A stretch of DNA of 64,000 bases, taken from contig JAJHZJ010000575.1 in the NCBI GenBank assembly GCA_023548195.1, positions 3,163,859 through 3,227,858 on the forward strand, written 5' to 3'. Positions 23,901-34,714 of this stretch are shown here, one piece after another; position 1 is the first letter of the stretch, and each line of letters starts with the position of its first letter. The position numbers were made by a program, and so were the translations under genes. A model generated the notes under the pieces. It was not told where the DNA came from. It did no database searches and worked only from the letters and a program-made list of their open reading frames with translations. The stretch is from Bettongia penicillata ogilbyi (Eukaryota; Chordata; Mammalia; Diprotodontia; Potoroidae).

Positions 23901-26900
23901 GAAGGAAGCTGAGGGGGGCTGCTGAGAAGGGCATCCTGTACATGGGGTCCTCAGTATATTCACTGATGAAGGTAGAGGCCTAGTGGTGACCTTGAAGTGC
24001 CCCCTTGCTGGAGGAAGGCAGGAGGCCAGCTGCCTACACTTTCAACTCTCTCTGACTGAGGTGTTTCTTGGCAGGTGGTTCCCGTGGTAGCAAGATAGAC
24101 ACCTGGTCCACGACCCAGGCCTGGTGCTTTTCACAGAAAGAGGGCATCTGGAAACTTATTGCACCGATGTTGAAAGCCCGCACCAACCATGCCAGCGCTG
24201 CACTCAATGGAGAAGTCTACGCCATTGGGGGTGAGCGCCAGCTGGCTTTATGGCTTCCTCCTTTTTGTCTATTTAATCTAGTAAACATCCCTATTTGGGG
24301 AACTGTGAGCAGAGCTTCCGAGTACATCCACCTTGGCAGAGATTCCAAATATTATTTTGTCTGCAAAGATTATCTGTGGACCATGCCATTTGCAGGGAGT
24401 CCTGACCGAATTTTCAAAGTTTACCTCTTCCCACCCTTTATTCTTCTGCCAAGCCTCACGTCACTAGGGTTAGAGCACATCCTTCGGGACCATCCCCAAT
24501 ACTACATGCTCACCGAAGTCCATCCAGCTTTGTCCTGTTGGGAGAGATCAAAACACCCTCTGAATTCTCAGAGCCTTTTAGACCTCTCTCATTCCCACTT
24601 TATATAACACTCCCAATGAGGCTATAAGCTACACAAAAGCAGGGGTAGTGATATATTGATCTCAGCGACTCTTATGATGCCTAATATACCATATATTTTG
24701 TAGATAATAGGGCCTCAGTAAAAGTCTTTTGAATAAGTAAATGAATGCTTTTGCTTTCTGAATTTCCCAAAGATGCAGAGTCTAGTGAAACCCAAGGTCA
24801 AAAGGAAGAGACACAAGAGGGAGAAGACACATCCTTCAGATCTACTGCTTGATTTCCATTTGTTGTTCAGTCGATTCAGTCATTTCTGACTCTTGCGAAC
24901 CCTTTTGGAGGATTGTTTTGTTTTGTTGTTTTTGACACAGATACTGGAGTGGTTTTCCATTTCCTTCTCCAGTTCATTTTACAGATGAGGAAACTGAGGC
25001 AAACAGGGTTAAGTGACTTACTCAGGGTCACACAGTTAGAAAGTATCTGAGAATGGATATAAACTCAGGAGGATGAATTGTCCTGAATCCAGGCCCAGCA
25101 CTCTATCCACAGAGTTTGGTTCACCCCAATTTCATTCAGGCTCAGGACACCTGGATTCCTTGTTTATTTGGGGCTGAATTGGGACCTTGGCCTTTGAGAC
25201 TGCTTCCACATTATTTTGCTGTACTTTCTATAGTTTCAGTGAGTGGGCTTTGACTTGTCTCCTCGAGATCCATCAAGTCAGGGCAGTTGACTTCCAGATA
25301 CCATGTTTCCAGTATGTTGCCCATCATCCAAGTTCAGGCCCTTCTGACAGAGAAGTGAAGCCCATACAGCATTTGAAGGATTCCTCTAAACTTAGCCAGC
25401 TCAGCGCACGAGCCCGCTGAGGCCAAGGAAGTCTAACCAGCCTCCCACCGCTGCCTCTTCTGAAATGACCTGGTGCCATATGAGTAGAGATGGGCTCATA
25501 GCGTCCAAGGAGCATGAGTCTAGGCTAGAAGGGACCATAGAGGTCACTGAGTACAGCTCCCTCATTTCACAGATGAAGAATCCACAGCCTCTAGATGTCA
25601 GGTGATTCAGTCTCACACAGTGAGTCGTTCTCCAGAGGAATCCATACGTCATTCAGCTGATACTTTGATGGACCCTTGGCCTTGGCCAAATGGGGGGGTT
25701 CCCTGAGGCTAGAGCTACCAACATTTTCCCACCATGGCCACCTGTCTCTTCTTTCCTTTTCTGCTGCACCTTTCTCTATTTCTAGCAAAGTAGAAAGAAC
25801 TGAATTTCACCAAGGAGAGAGCTAGGTTCCAATCTTGGTCCTGTTTCACTGTGGAAGAGCCTGCTCTGATCCTTAGTTTTCTCCCTGGTACAAGGAGCCA
25901 AGCTTGTTGACTGACTGACTCAGCAAGTTTTAAAGTCTCCTAGAAACACGAGCTGTTATTATTCCCTCTTTTCTTGTGCTTTAGGCCTGCTCTGGGGTCA
26001 CTGTGATAATGGCTAAGCCCCACTGGGGATCCTCAGGTTTACAGAGGCTGCTGACTTCTGATTTAGCCTACCTTTAGGAGAGCAGAAGTTGAAGAATGTG
26101 GAGACTGGAAGTTCCTTGAGGATATGCCTATAAGGTCCATCAGCACCTAGTCCAGTGCCTGGTACAGGGAGGCTCACTGGAAAGAGTGATGAACTAGAAG
26201 TCATAGGCCCCAAGTTCAAATCCCAGCTCCACCACTTCCTATTTGTATGGCCTGGGCCTTAGTTTCCTCATCTGTAAAATGAGGGGGGTGTCAGATAGTT
26301 TCTACAGTCCCTTCCTATTCTTGGTCTTACCCCAAGAGTGTGTCATGAGCTGACCTGCCCCACCCATGTCTGGCTGCTTCCTAGGTACTACCATGGACGT
26401 GGTAGAGGTAGAAAGCTACAACCCCTACAACAACAGCTGGTCGGTCATCAGTCCAGCACTGAAGTATGTGAGTAATTTCTCTGCCATCGGCTGCCACGGA
26501 AGGCTCTACCTCGTGGGCTCCTGTGCCTGCAAGTACAATGCGCTCACCCTGCAGTGCTATAACCCCCTCACAGGTGAGCGGTTGCTGTGGGGGACAGTGA
26601 CCAGAGAGTTGGGTGGTGCCAGGCTTGAAATGGGATCCTTCACAAAGCTGAGGGTGGGAGGAGATTGGGGGGTGGTGGTGGAAATGAGAGCCATGCTCCC
26701 ACTTCATGGGAGCTTCCAGTCTTGGATGGAGTCTGAGACTCGGCCAGGACCTCACCAGCCATCTTGACCTGCTCAAAATGGTAGAAAATCCCCATGGTAA
26801 TCTACCTGGCAAGTCCTCCAGCTGGAGGGGAAATCTACCACCTCTGAAAGTTGCCATTCACTTATTCACTGCAGGTGATAAACAATCACCTCTGATTGTT

Positions 26901-29900
26901 AGAAAGTGTTTCCCGACATTCAGCCTGAATCAATCTCATTCTAACTTGCCAATTGCTCCTAGCTATGACCCTGAAATTGAGATGAATAAAGTTAATCCTT
27001 GGAGAAAGTGCTGATGCCCCTGGCTCTCCTCCAGGTTAGATTTCCACAGTTCCTCCAATTAACTCCTGCCCTGTGTGATGAGATCCAATGTGGGGACTTG
27101 GAATAAATTCCCACGCTCACATGTGGTGCCTTTTTATGCCTAGAAACACAGCAGTGCAAAATTGTAGTAACAACTGTTGGAGTAAGGGTCTGGAGAAACA
27201 CAGGTCTGGCTCCTGATACTACTTGTGTCACCATCCTAGGTGGACTCTCAGCCCTAGCGTCCTCATCCATACAGTGGGAACAGCAATATTTGCACGCTGA
27301 TCATTCAGACTTTACCATGAGGAAGTTGCTTGGTAAACCTTAAGTGGTTAAATGGGTTCAGATCTCAACTCTTTCACTTAGTAACCAGTAAACACGGAGC
27401 AAATTACTACCCAGAACTGTGGGCATCAGCTTCTCCTGTGGGAAATGAAGGGGTTCCTTCCAGCCCTAAGTCTATGATCTCACTGAAATGTAGCTTGTTT
27501 TTATGAGCATGCCCTGTCATTTTCTGGATGGTCAATTAAGTTTAGGAGTGCAATCTTTGACCCTGAGTCAGGTGTTTCTCACTGGATGATACTAACTGGA
27601 CAGGACAGAGATTAATCAGTGACCTTTACCCCCACCAACAATTCAGGCTAACAGCTCAAGGCTCTCCTTTCAGAAGATCAAAGATTTGGAAGCAAGAAGG
27701 GATCATAGAGGCCATAGAATCTAATTTTACATATGAGCAAACTGAGGCAAACAGGGTTAAGTGACTTGTCCAGGGTCATACAGCTAGTAAGTATCAGAGG
27801 CCAGATTTGAACTTGGGTCTTCCTGACTCCACATTTAGCACCCTATTCAGTATGCCACAGCACCTGGCTTTGGTTGGGTGAAGTTGGAATCTTTAGTCTC
27901 CTTGTCAATGCCACCATATCTTTCTTGTAGAAGTCTGGAGTGCGATTGCCTCACCTTTTATCCCAAAGTACCTCTCCTCCCCTCGCTGTGCGTCTCTGAA
28001 TGGGGCCATCTACCTCATTGGGGACAACACCAAGAAAGTTTACATGTATGACCCTGAAGCCAACGTGTGGCAGAAGGTAAGCTTATCTTTCCTGGGAGCT
28101 GTTCTGGTCCTTCTTTTTCACCTTAGGGTCAGTATGGTGGGAACACACTGTGGACAGACTCCACTGACGAGGCCAGAGGAGCTTGGCTCTTCCAGGTTCC
28201 CATGGAGATAAAAGTCAAAGTGATGTTGGGCTGCCTTAGGGGAGCAGGGCTTGAAGGAACAGGGAGGTGTACCCTGTCCTCTGCCCTGGTCAGATCACAT
28301 GTTGAGAGCTGGGCTCACCTCTAGGCAGCACAGTTTAAGAATGATACTAATCACTCTGGAAAGTGTCCAGAGGAAGGTGACCAGGACGGGGAAGGGCCTT
28401 GGGGTCACATTACATGAGTATCAGCCAAAGGACCCGAGGATGTCTTTTGGAGAAGATCTATGGAGGACATGAGAGCCATGTTCATGTATCTGAAAGGCTT
28501 CTGTGAGTCAGATGAAGCTTGTTCTGTTTGATCCCACGGGAGCAAAGGATGGAAACTGCAAGATGGTAAATTTGAGTAGAGAAACTTCCTTCTGATGAAT
28601 GCTGTCCCAGAGCAGGATGAGTTTCCCTCTTTGGAGGGTCTCAAGAACAGGTTGCATGACCGCTTCTCAGGGATGATAGAGGAGGGATTCCTTTGTACAT
28701 GGCTTCATCTCAATTCTTCAGCCCTGTGGTCATCTTGTAAGAAGTTCCTGGGCATACTTATTTCATAAATGACCGGATGCCAGGGTCCATGGGCAGCCAT
28801 TGCTTGCAGAGACGCAGCATAGCTGAGAGCTGAGGCGAATTCAGGAATGCCTCTTCAGATCCCACCTCTGACACTGAATCTTACTGAACCTCTCCCAGCC
28901 TCAGTTTCCTCAGCTGCAGGATGGGGTCAATCATGCCTGTACCACCTTCCTCACTGGAGAATTTGTGAGGGTCTAACAAGGCAGTGTGCAGGAAGTGAGT
29001 TGCAAATGATAAAGGGATAGAGAAATGAGAGTGATTAATATTTCTCCCATTTTTTGAGTTCTTTAAAGTTTCCCAAGCCATTTTCTTCCTATAACCCTGG
29101 GGGACTGGTAGGGCCTTCTTTTGTGTCAGTATTCTGAGCCCCCTTTAGCAGATGTGGCCCTGGGAAATTTATTTAATTTCTCTGAGGACTAGATGAACAT
29201 GGAATGGCAGGAAGGGAACTGTTTAAAGTCAGATCTTGAGTTCAAATCTCATTTCTGACATTGACTTGGTATGTGACTATGGGGCAAATCCCCTCACTTC
29301 TCAGTGACCCAATTTTTTCATCTATAAAATGAGTCCTTTCCAACTCTAAGTCTATATTCCTAAGAGGTGACAGCCCATATCCATAGGATTCTACACATGG
29401 AAGGAACCTTTGAGACCATCTAGTGATGTCACATGATTGACCCAAAGTCACACAGGTATCAGATCATAGAGCTGGGAGGGACCTCAGAGGCCAGCTATTT
29501 CAACCTTTGCATTTTATCAATGAGAATATGCCCCAAATATGTGAAGTGACTTGTCCAGGGTGGGACAGGTAGCTGAGTAAGTCAGGAATCCTTCCTCCCG
29601 GACCATCCTCAGCCATGACTCCTCTGCTACCTCTTAGACTTTCCTAGAGGGTGGGGTAGAAAGACGGTCCCTGGAAACTTTGATGACTAGGCCTGGGCAC
29701 ATGCCCCCCCACCCTCTCCCAGGGCATCTGCAGGAAGAAACTCAGCCCCTGTGCTGGACCTTTGGGCCAGCTCCATCGGTCCACCAGTAATGTTGTTCCA
29801 GGATAGGGTTACACTTGGATCATCCCAAAGTTCCCTGCAGCTGTTCCCATGACGTCAGCACCCAACTGACCACTCTGACCTCGCTGGGGCAGGAGGACAG

Positions 29901-30928
29901 GTGCAGAGCGGGGCTTGTCAGGCAGTGATTCCCCCTAGTCTGTCCCTGCCAGGAATGTGGGCAGGCGGCTCCTTCCCATCTCTCCTGTTCTGTGGGAGCC
30001 CTTTCATTTATGATGTCATTGGGCTGGGAGGGTTTTTTCTGGTTAGGTCAGGACCATGGACTCCGGGGATAGACCCCTTCCCTCCCCCCCCAACCTGACA
30101 CACCTTAGAGAGACAGAGGACTTGGGTTCAGATCCTACTTCTGGCACTTGTCTGTATCACATTGAGCAAGTTTCTTTAACAACCTGAGTCTCAGTTTTCT
30201 GAAATATCCTACAAAACACTCATATGCCCTTATTTTGTAGTCAATGAATGACCTCAAAAGCCCTTTAAAGTTTTAAGTCTATGATCTTGGTCTTTAGATG
30301 TGGTTGGATCAGGACAAAGTGTAACCCCAGCTGGGGCCACCACCCCCTTATCCCAGATGTTTGGTTTGAGCACCTAATCTTCCTGGACCTCAGTTTCCTC
30401 AACTGTACAAATGACCTGAATGAACTCTAAAATTCCTTCTGGATCTAAATCCTTCCTCTAGGAAAGACATTCACGTAAATAAAATTCACTCAAGAGTTTT
30501 TTGTGAGCAAATGTGTTTCTGCTTTACTTTTTTAAGTGAATGGTTCATCTCTGCCCCATCTTTGTTATACAGCTCTCAAGTCAGTCAATAAGCATTTATT
30601 AAACACCTACTGTGTGCCAGTCACTGGGCTAAGTGCTGGGAATAAAAGAAAGGCCACATTCTCACCACCGCCATCTTTGCTCCAGGTTCAACTGCTTCAC
30701 AGTCTGCATGAGAATGGCGGGATGGTGTCCTTGGGAGACAAGCTCTATGTGACAGGAGGCCGCTGGCAGGGGATGGAAGGGGACTACCGGGTCGAGATGG
30801 AGGTGTATGATGGTGCTAAGGATGTCTGGACACGGGAAGGGGCCCTGCCCTGCCTCTGGCTTTATCACAGCTCTTCCTCCATTTTCATGGATGTCTCCAG
30901 GTGGACGGAGCCCTTTGTGAGGATCTAA
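11933..30928 (+). CDS. KLHL30: KLHL30, kelch-like protein 30 (whole gene, seven coding exons)
   Basis: Join 11933-12706, 14360-14501, 22535-22621, 24075-24230, 26385-26573, 27931-28076, 30686-30928. All introns are GT-AG, the phases agree (0,1,1,1,1,0), and the sum is 1737 nt, or 578 codons plus stop. That is the length I recall for human KLHL30. The protein has an N-terminal BTB domain (about residues 33-130), a BACK domain (about 135-240) and six kelch blades (about 265-570). BTB-BACK-kelch proteins dimerise through BTB and usually present substrates to cullin-3 ubiquitin ligases; the substrate of KLHL30 is not known to me. The start ATG ([10 protein letters not shown]) is the first in the exon and matches the family N-terminus. 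The larger upstream open frame has no better start. No break or lost exon is seen. Confidence 0.96.
12913..13022. repeat. TG/TA and GA/GACAGA simple repeats
   Basis: A TG/TATA run passes into GAGAGA and then ACAGAGACAGAG units. Confidence 0.9.
13145..14320 (-). mobile_element. LINE-1 ORF2 3' fragment, reverse orientation
   Basis: The complement reads like the last third of a mammalian L1 ORF2: the segments that normally encode the 'ACW K..F' and 'GNIL W..WKIVW' regions are recognisable as nucleotide phrases. Examples on the plus strand are 'tttttccacatcctcttta', 'ttttgtttgtgcaaaacctt' and 'ccatgagcaattaatatttc'. Many stops and indels are present, so it is dead. Confidence 0.75.
14360..14501 (+). 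CDS. KLHL30: KLHL30 coding exon 2: start of kelch domain
   Basis: The acceptor is CCTGACAG|T and the donor TCCA|GTAAGT. The exon adds 47 codons plus one base. It encodes [16 protein letters not shown], the first kelch strand with its GG pair, then an acidic [11 protein letters not shown] segment and NCAFYNTKS. The acidic run is a loop inside the first blade. Confidence 0.95.
14691..15025. repeat. (TTTC)n/(TTCC)n microsatellite
   Basis: About 330 bases of polypyrimidine tetranucleotide repeats, with a TTCC block at about 14829-14883 inside TTTC. It produces Phe/Ser/Leu frames on + and Lys/Glu/Arg frames on -. Confidence 0.95.
16330..16545 (-). repeat. MIR-like SINE, reverse orientation
   Basis: The plus strand shows 'agctctttacaaatattaat', 'ttgaagaaactgaggcagat' and 'gacttgcccaggcttgctta'. 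Confidence 0.75.
16840..17030 (-). repeat. MIR-like SINE, reverse orientation
   Basis: Contains 'ccattttgcaaatgagaaga', 'cttgaggctcgg' and 'atcaaggtcacacagctcag'. Confidence 0.7.
18010..18040. repeat. (TTGA)n/(TTCA)n short repeat
   Basis: Four TTGA units followed by three TTCA units. Confidence 0.9.
20035..20215 (-). repeat. MIR-like SINE, reverse orientation
   Basis: Contains 'atagagctggaaaggacctc', 'agatagggaaactgaggtcc' and 'gtgaacccaggacctctgac'. Confidence 0.75.
22128..22365 (+). mobile_element. Two adjoining marsupial tRNA-type SINE copies
   Basis: The first copy has the 'gggggcagctagggggcacc' head through 'aagctgaagaaggaaatggc' (to about 22302). At that point a second head ('agctgggtggtgcagtggat') begins and ends early. 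The second head sits exactly where the middle of the first copy should continue, so it is either an insertion or a tandem join. Confidence 0.75.
22535..22621 (+). CDS. KLHL30: KLHL30 coding exon 3: kelch
   Basis: 87 nt, acceptor CTTGTCAG, donor ACAG|GTATGT, phase 1 on both sides. Encodes [20 protein letters not shown] and LNNDIYVT, which is the end of one blade (W-LP-FP) and the first strand of the next. Confidence 0.95.
22622..24074. other. KLHL30: KLHL30 intron with mariner-type MITE
   Basis: Contains MIR-type fragments (about 23140-23230 reverse, 23250-23440 forward) and a short inverted-repeat element at 23463-23567. Nothing else is identified. Confidence 0.7.
23463..23567. mobile_element. 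Tc1/mariner-type MITE
   Basis: A non-autonomous element of about 105 bases. The left end CAGGGGTCCCCAAAGTCTTA is the near complement of the right end (plus strand AGTCCGCTGACTTGGGGACA then CCTTG). The middle is A/T-rich and also partly palindromic. There is no coding capacity. Confidence 0.65.
24075..24230 (+). CDS. KLHL30: KLHL30 coding exon 4: kelch blades 2-3
   Basis: 156 nt, acceptor TTGGCAG, donor GGGG|GTGAGC. Encodes [19 protein letters not shown], then [20 protein letters not shown] and GEVYAIG. The [15 protein letters not shown] segment is the classic kelch 'M...R..H....L.G.IY..GG' pattern. The open frame runs far into the intron (to 24607) but the donor is strong. Confidence 0.95.
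24231..26384. other. KLHL30: KLHL30 intron
   Basis: Holds a reverse marsupial SINE (24852-25125) and MIR-like fragments near 25500-25620 (reverse) and 26160-26310 (forward). No exon seen. Confidence 0.75.
24852..25125 (-). mobile_element. Marsupial tRNA-derived SINE, reverse orientation
   Basis: The plus strand reads as the complement of the full SINE: 'tcagtcatttctgactcttg', 'ccatttccttctccagttca', 'aggaaactgaggcaaacagg' and 'agcactctatccacagagtt'. Confidence 0.85.
26385..26573 (+). CDS. KLHL30: KLHL30 coding exon 5: kelch blades 3-4
   Basis: 189 nt, acceptor TTCCTAG, donor ACAG|GTGAGC. Encodes [38 protein letters not shown] and [24 protein letters not shown]. The GG pair of blade 4 is GS (LVGS), as I recall in human KLHL30 also. 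Confidence 0.95.
26870..27010 (-). mobile_element. CR1/L3-type LINE fragment, reverse
   Basis: The plus strand phrase 'ttagaaagtgtttcccgaca...ttcagcctgaatcaatctca' and 'ccaattgctcctagctatga' is the complement of a CR1/L3 3' segment. Confidence 0.6.
27665..27870 (-). repeat. MIR-like SINE, reverse orientation
   Basis: Contains 'agcaaactgaggcaaacagg', 'gtccagggtcatacagctag' and 'atttgaacttgggtcttcct'. Confidence 0.8.
27931..28076 (+). CDS. KLHL30: KLHL30 coding exon 6: kelch blade 5
   Basis: 146 nt, acceptor TTCTTGTAG, donor CAGAAG|GTAAGC (phase 0). Encodes [40 protein letters not shown] and PEANVWQK. Blade 5 has GD in place of GG (LIGD). Confidence 0.95.
28077..30685. other. KLHL30: KLHL30 intron
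   Basis: Holds a forward CR1/L3 fragment, MIR-like fragments (about 28800-28990, 29200-29350, 29400-29640, 30115-30270) and an interspersed 'catttattaaacacctac' repeat just before the last exon (30575-30650). The segment 29640-30110 shows nothing recognisable. Confidence 0.7.
28340..28700 (+). mobile_element. CR1/L3-type LINE 3' fragment
   Basis: The plus strand carries 'ccagaggaaggtgaccagga', 'catgtatctgaaaggcttct' and 'tccctctttggagggtctca', the phrase order of CR1/L3 3' ends. Several indels are present. Confidence 0.7.
30686..30928 (+). CDS. KLHL30: KLHL30 last coding exon: kelch blade 6 and C-terminus
   Basis: Acceptor TTTGCTCCAG, stop TAA at 30926-30928. Encodes 80 residues with [20 protein letters not shown] and the closing strand [20 protein letters not shown]. 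Blade 6 keeps a full GG. The last residues ([10 protein letters not shown]) are short, with no PDZ or targeting motif that I recognise. Confidence 0.95.
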   Translation, partial: VQLLHSLHENGGMVSLGDKLYVTGGRWQGMEGDYRVEMEVYDGAKDVWTREGALPCLWLYHSSSSIFMDVSRWTEPFVRI

Positions 30929-32425
30929 GGGCCCTCAGGGCTCAGGCCTCTTCTTGCACTGTCCTCCCTAAAGCTCAGCTGCCAGCAGGGGCCTTGATGG
31001 GAGCTCTCCTTGCGGCCACCATGTTGGGTCATCAGTGTTCAAGCTTCTGATCCTTCCTGCTTCCCAGGGCTGGAAGCCTTCAAGGGAAGGAAGGAGGAGT
31101 CATCCACTGGCTCCCAAGGAAATGTGGAATGTGACTGCCACTGGCTGCTTTTAATGTTGTTGCAGTTATTATCTATTTACATTATTGAGGCCCACTCTGA
31201 CATATGCTAATTGGGTCACGGGGCCAATACAAAAGGAGGTAGCCTTAAAGGGGGATGGTGTGCTAAAAGACAGCCCCAGATTTGGGTTTGCCATTGAGTA
31301 AATGGGAGTGGGGAGCTACAAAGAGAAGGCCAGGAGATCTGCAGCCCAGTCACACCCTTAAATACTACATCTTCTCTGGGCCTCAGTTTCCTCATCTGTA
31401 CAGGAGGAGACTAAATGAGATGATGTCCTTCCCAGTCCAAGATTCCATGAGATGGTCACCCTACCAGCCAGGGGCTCAGTATCCCCAGATAAGGAAGTTG
31501 GACAAGGCAATCTCCAGGGTCTCTTCCAAATCCAAGAACTTGTGAGTCTTTTTCTAGGCCATTGAGCCAGTGATTTCCCATATCCGAGGTTCAGTGTTCT
31601 CATCTGTAAAAAGGGAATTGACCCACATTACCTAAGGTCCCTCTCCCACTCCCCTCTAACATTCTGTGGTTCTGGAGATCATGATCCCCCACACTCTAGG
31701 AATCAGGATAAGTAAAGAAGGTTGCTGCCTATAGTAATGCCCTTTATAGAAAGTCTAGACACATCCCCAAATCAGGTCTAACCAATCTCTAGGTTCAAAG
31801 GTTTGTGGCTCCTTACAGCTCAGAGAAGCAGTAGCTATTTATTATTGCTGATTCCCTAAAGTCTCATAAAAAAAACCTGGCTCACTGTAAGTGCTTAATA
31901 AATGCTTTGGGATTGGACTGGACAAGGCTTAGTAAGAAAGAAGCATGCTCACCTAGTAGAGATAGGTTGTGGTTTTATGGAGTTCCATTATAGCAGATGG
32001 TGGCCTCGATGAATTGAGCCACATACTAGCTGTGTGACCCTGCACAAGTCATTTCTTTTCCATGAGATGCAGTTTCTACACCTATGAAGAGAATGAAATA
32101 ATGGTCTTCCCATAAGGTTGTTATGTAGCTCAAATAAGGTCATGTAAATGAAATGTTTTGTCAATCTAAGAGCTCTGTAGAATGGCCAGCTATCGATACC
32201 ATTTTCACTCATTTCATTTTACATTGGTTGGCCATCACACAGAAACAGTCTCGAGCAAGTTGCTATACTCCAAATGTATTTTTAAATTATTAGTATTTTT
32301 TTTAACTCTGAACTTCAACACTAGAAAAAGAGCAATTCCACAGAAATATCAGAACAGAAAATGAGGATTGTAGATGTACCCATGATTCTCTGTTGCATAT
32401 GACTTGCTTTAAAATAAATAAAGTC
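30929..32425 (+). other. KLHL30: KLHL30 3' UTR region, end uncertain
   Basis: Two AATAAA signals are candidates: 31897-31902, inside a SINE-like tail ('gtgcttaataaatgc'), and the overlapping pair at 32413-32422. The early part (30929-31210) is unique. MIR-like fragments lie at about 31360-31450, 31540-31690 and 32010-32180. Confidence 0.4.
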
Positions 32426-33311
32426 TACATATTACTTTCAAGACTGTCCTCTTTGTGCTTCTGGCTGTGTTTTTTTGGTCCTTTTCTGTACACTAAACAA
32501 ATATTACAAGACCCATTTTGGGGGGTAGGATCATTATTGCTCCTCCTCCCCCTTGACCTTTCCAGGAGAAAAAAATGGGAGAAGTCTGATAAGAAACATC
32601 ATAGCCAAGCAATGTCGATCCACACAGTGGCTATGATCAAATACGGGTCTGTTTATAACCCTTCCCTATCCATTGGGAGGCAGGAAACATGTTTCATCAA
32701 TCGGTTATTGTCACTCAGTCAATAAGCATTTTTTAAACACCAACTATGTGCAGGACTACCTTAGCACACTAGTGCTAAGCACTGGGGATATGAAGAAAGG
32801 TGAGTTCACCCTCTAATGGGGAGGGGGACAACATGGAAACAGTGACATGCCAACAAGATAAATATAGGGTAAGTAGGAGCAAATCCATAAAGGGAAGGCA
32901 CTTGTATTGAAGTAAGATTTTAGTTGGGATTGAAGGAAGTCAGTAAGCAGAGATGAGGAAGGAGAGCATTACAGGCTGGTGCATAGTCAGTGCAAATGCC
33001 CAGAGTCTGGAGATGGAGGGTCTTGTTTGCAGAACAGCCAGGAGGCAGGTGTCACTGGATCACTGGGTATGTGAGGACAAGTAAAGTGTATGAAGACTGG
33101 CAAGGAAGGAGCAGGACCAGGTGATGGGAGGCTTTAAAAGTCAAACAGAGGATTTTATATTGGATCCTTGGTCTTCTGTGTTTAAGCCCAAGGTCCTTTC
33201 ATTATCCTAAGATGCCTTCTGACAGGTGAGAGGACTATCTGAGGGCTTTCATTGGGTTTTCACTGGGTCATGGTGCACCTGGCAGCAAGAGGTCTCAGGA
33301 TGCACAGGGAT

Positions 33312-33380
33312 TGATGGACAGATGGATGGATGGATGGATGGATGGATGGATGGATGGTTGGATGGATGGGTGGATGGATA
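33312..33380. repeat. (GGAT)n microsatellite
   Basis: Tandem GGAT/ATGG units with a few substitutions. The reverse frames read His/Pro/Ser/Ile. Confidence 0.95.
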
Positions 33381-33598
33381 GAGGACCAGAAGGAGGGTGG
33401 GGAAGAGGAAACAGTCCCGTTCCTGCTTGCTCCTGGAGGTGTTGACAAATTGTGGGGGATAGAGTAGGAGAAGGCCACCCACACCAAGACTTTCTTCCCA
33501 CATGACTTCTGTTTTCAGTAGCAGACAGAATGTTTATTCCCATGACTTCATCAGCCGGGTCCTTCCCTTGGAGGAAGAAAGAGACAATCATAGAGTGA

Positions 33599-33762
33599 GA
33601 GAATGAGAGAGAGAGAGAGAGAACAGCTTGAATACATCAGTGTGCTGGGAACCACAGGCCAAGGCAGTGACATGAGAACTCAAGAATGAGGATTCAATTT
33701 CAGCAGAGCGTGAAGGAGTGTGTGTGTGCGTGCGTGCGTGCGTGTGTGTGTGTGTGTGCATG
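33599..33762. repeat. GA run and TG/TGCG microsatellite
   Basis: A short GAGAGA run at 33599-33622, then unique sequence, then TG with TGCG units at 33718-33762. Confidence 0.9.
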
Positions 33763-34429
33763 TACCATCTCTCCCTCCCACCCTCCTTTTCACCTTCTAT
33801 CCTTCCATGTTGAAGCTCACCTATTGTAGGCATGGGCCTCCCCATATAGCATGAGATGGATGACAGTTTCAGGCTGATGCTTGACCCACATATGATCAAT
33901 GACTCTGAACAGGTTCTAGGTCAGGTCCCCAGAACTAAAAGGGGGAAGACACCCCTGTAGGGCAGCCCTCTGCCACGGCCCTGCCTGCTTCTCTTTTGTC
34001 CCAGAGCCCCAAGTAGGTTGGGCCATAGCCCTCAGATGGGATTCTGTGTGGATTTGCACAAGGATTCAAACCAATTTGTTGTGGGCCCTCTGGCAGCTCT
34101 GATGACATCATTTGTGGTGTTCACTATTTGGGAAAACAGCAACAGGCCCTGCCATCTCCATCCGCTGGTCCCTCAGACATCACAGAGTGTCCTCTTCCAT
34201 GGTGGGATTTTCATGATGTCACAGGTGCTCTGAGAGGCCTCTTCAGCCAGACTGGTTATCCCCTCATTCCCCTTCCAACTAACACACAAGTATATTGTAA
34301 AAGTGCAGGCAGATTGAGCCCAATGAATTAGCATGGAATAGGTTTCTGTCATAATTAGTAAGGAGGCAAAGGAATTACGCCACTGGTGAAAGCAGCAGAG
34401 TTTCAGTGTTGTGGAGGCAAGTGCTGAGG

Positions 34430-34690
34430 GTATCTAGTTCAACTCACAAGAATCTTCTTTACCAGATTCTCAGCTAAAGGTCTGCCCAACCTTTGCTTAA
34501 AGCCCTCCAAGAACAGGAAACTCACTACCTTCCAAGATAGCCCCATTGCACTTTCAGGCATCTGTGCTTTTTGTGAAGTGCCCTTAACATCTCTCCACCC
34601 TAATCCGTCCATTAGTATTAGTTCTGCCTTTTGGGGCTAAGATGAGCAGGTTCAATACCTCTCCCACGTATTTGAAGATAAATTAATTTA
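34430..34690 (-). mobile_element. CR1/L3-type LINE fragment, reverse
   Basis: The plus strand contains 'gcccaacctttgcttaaagc', 'aggaaactcactaccttcca' and 'agcaggttcaatacctctcc', complementary to a CR1/L3 3' part. Confidence 0.65.
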
Positions 34691-34714
34691 CTGATTCAGT
34701 GCTATGCTAGTCCC

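Larger units (their letters stand above)
26574..27930. other. KLHL30: KLHL30 intron
   Basis: Holds a reverse CR1/L3-type fragment (26870-27010), a forward MIR-like tract (27350-27480) and a reverse MIR-like SINE (27665-27870). Confidence 0.75.

Noticed and set aside
24231..24607. Open frame continuing past KLHL30 exon 4
   Set aside because: The GTGAGC donor at 24231 and the matching phase of the next exon show it is intron read-through.
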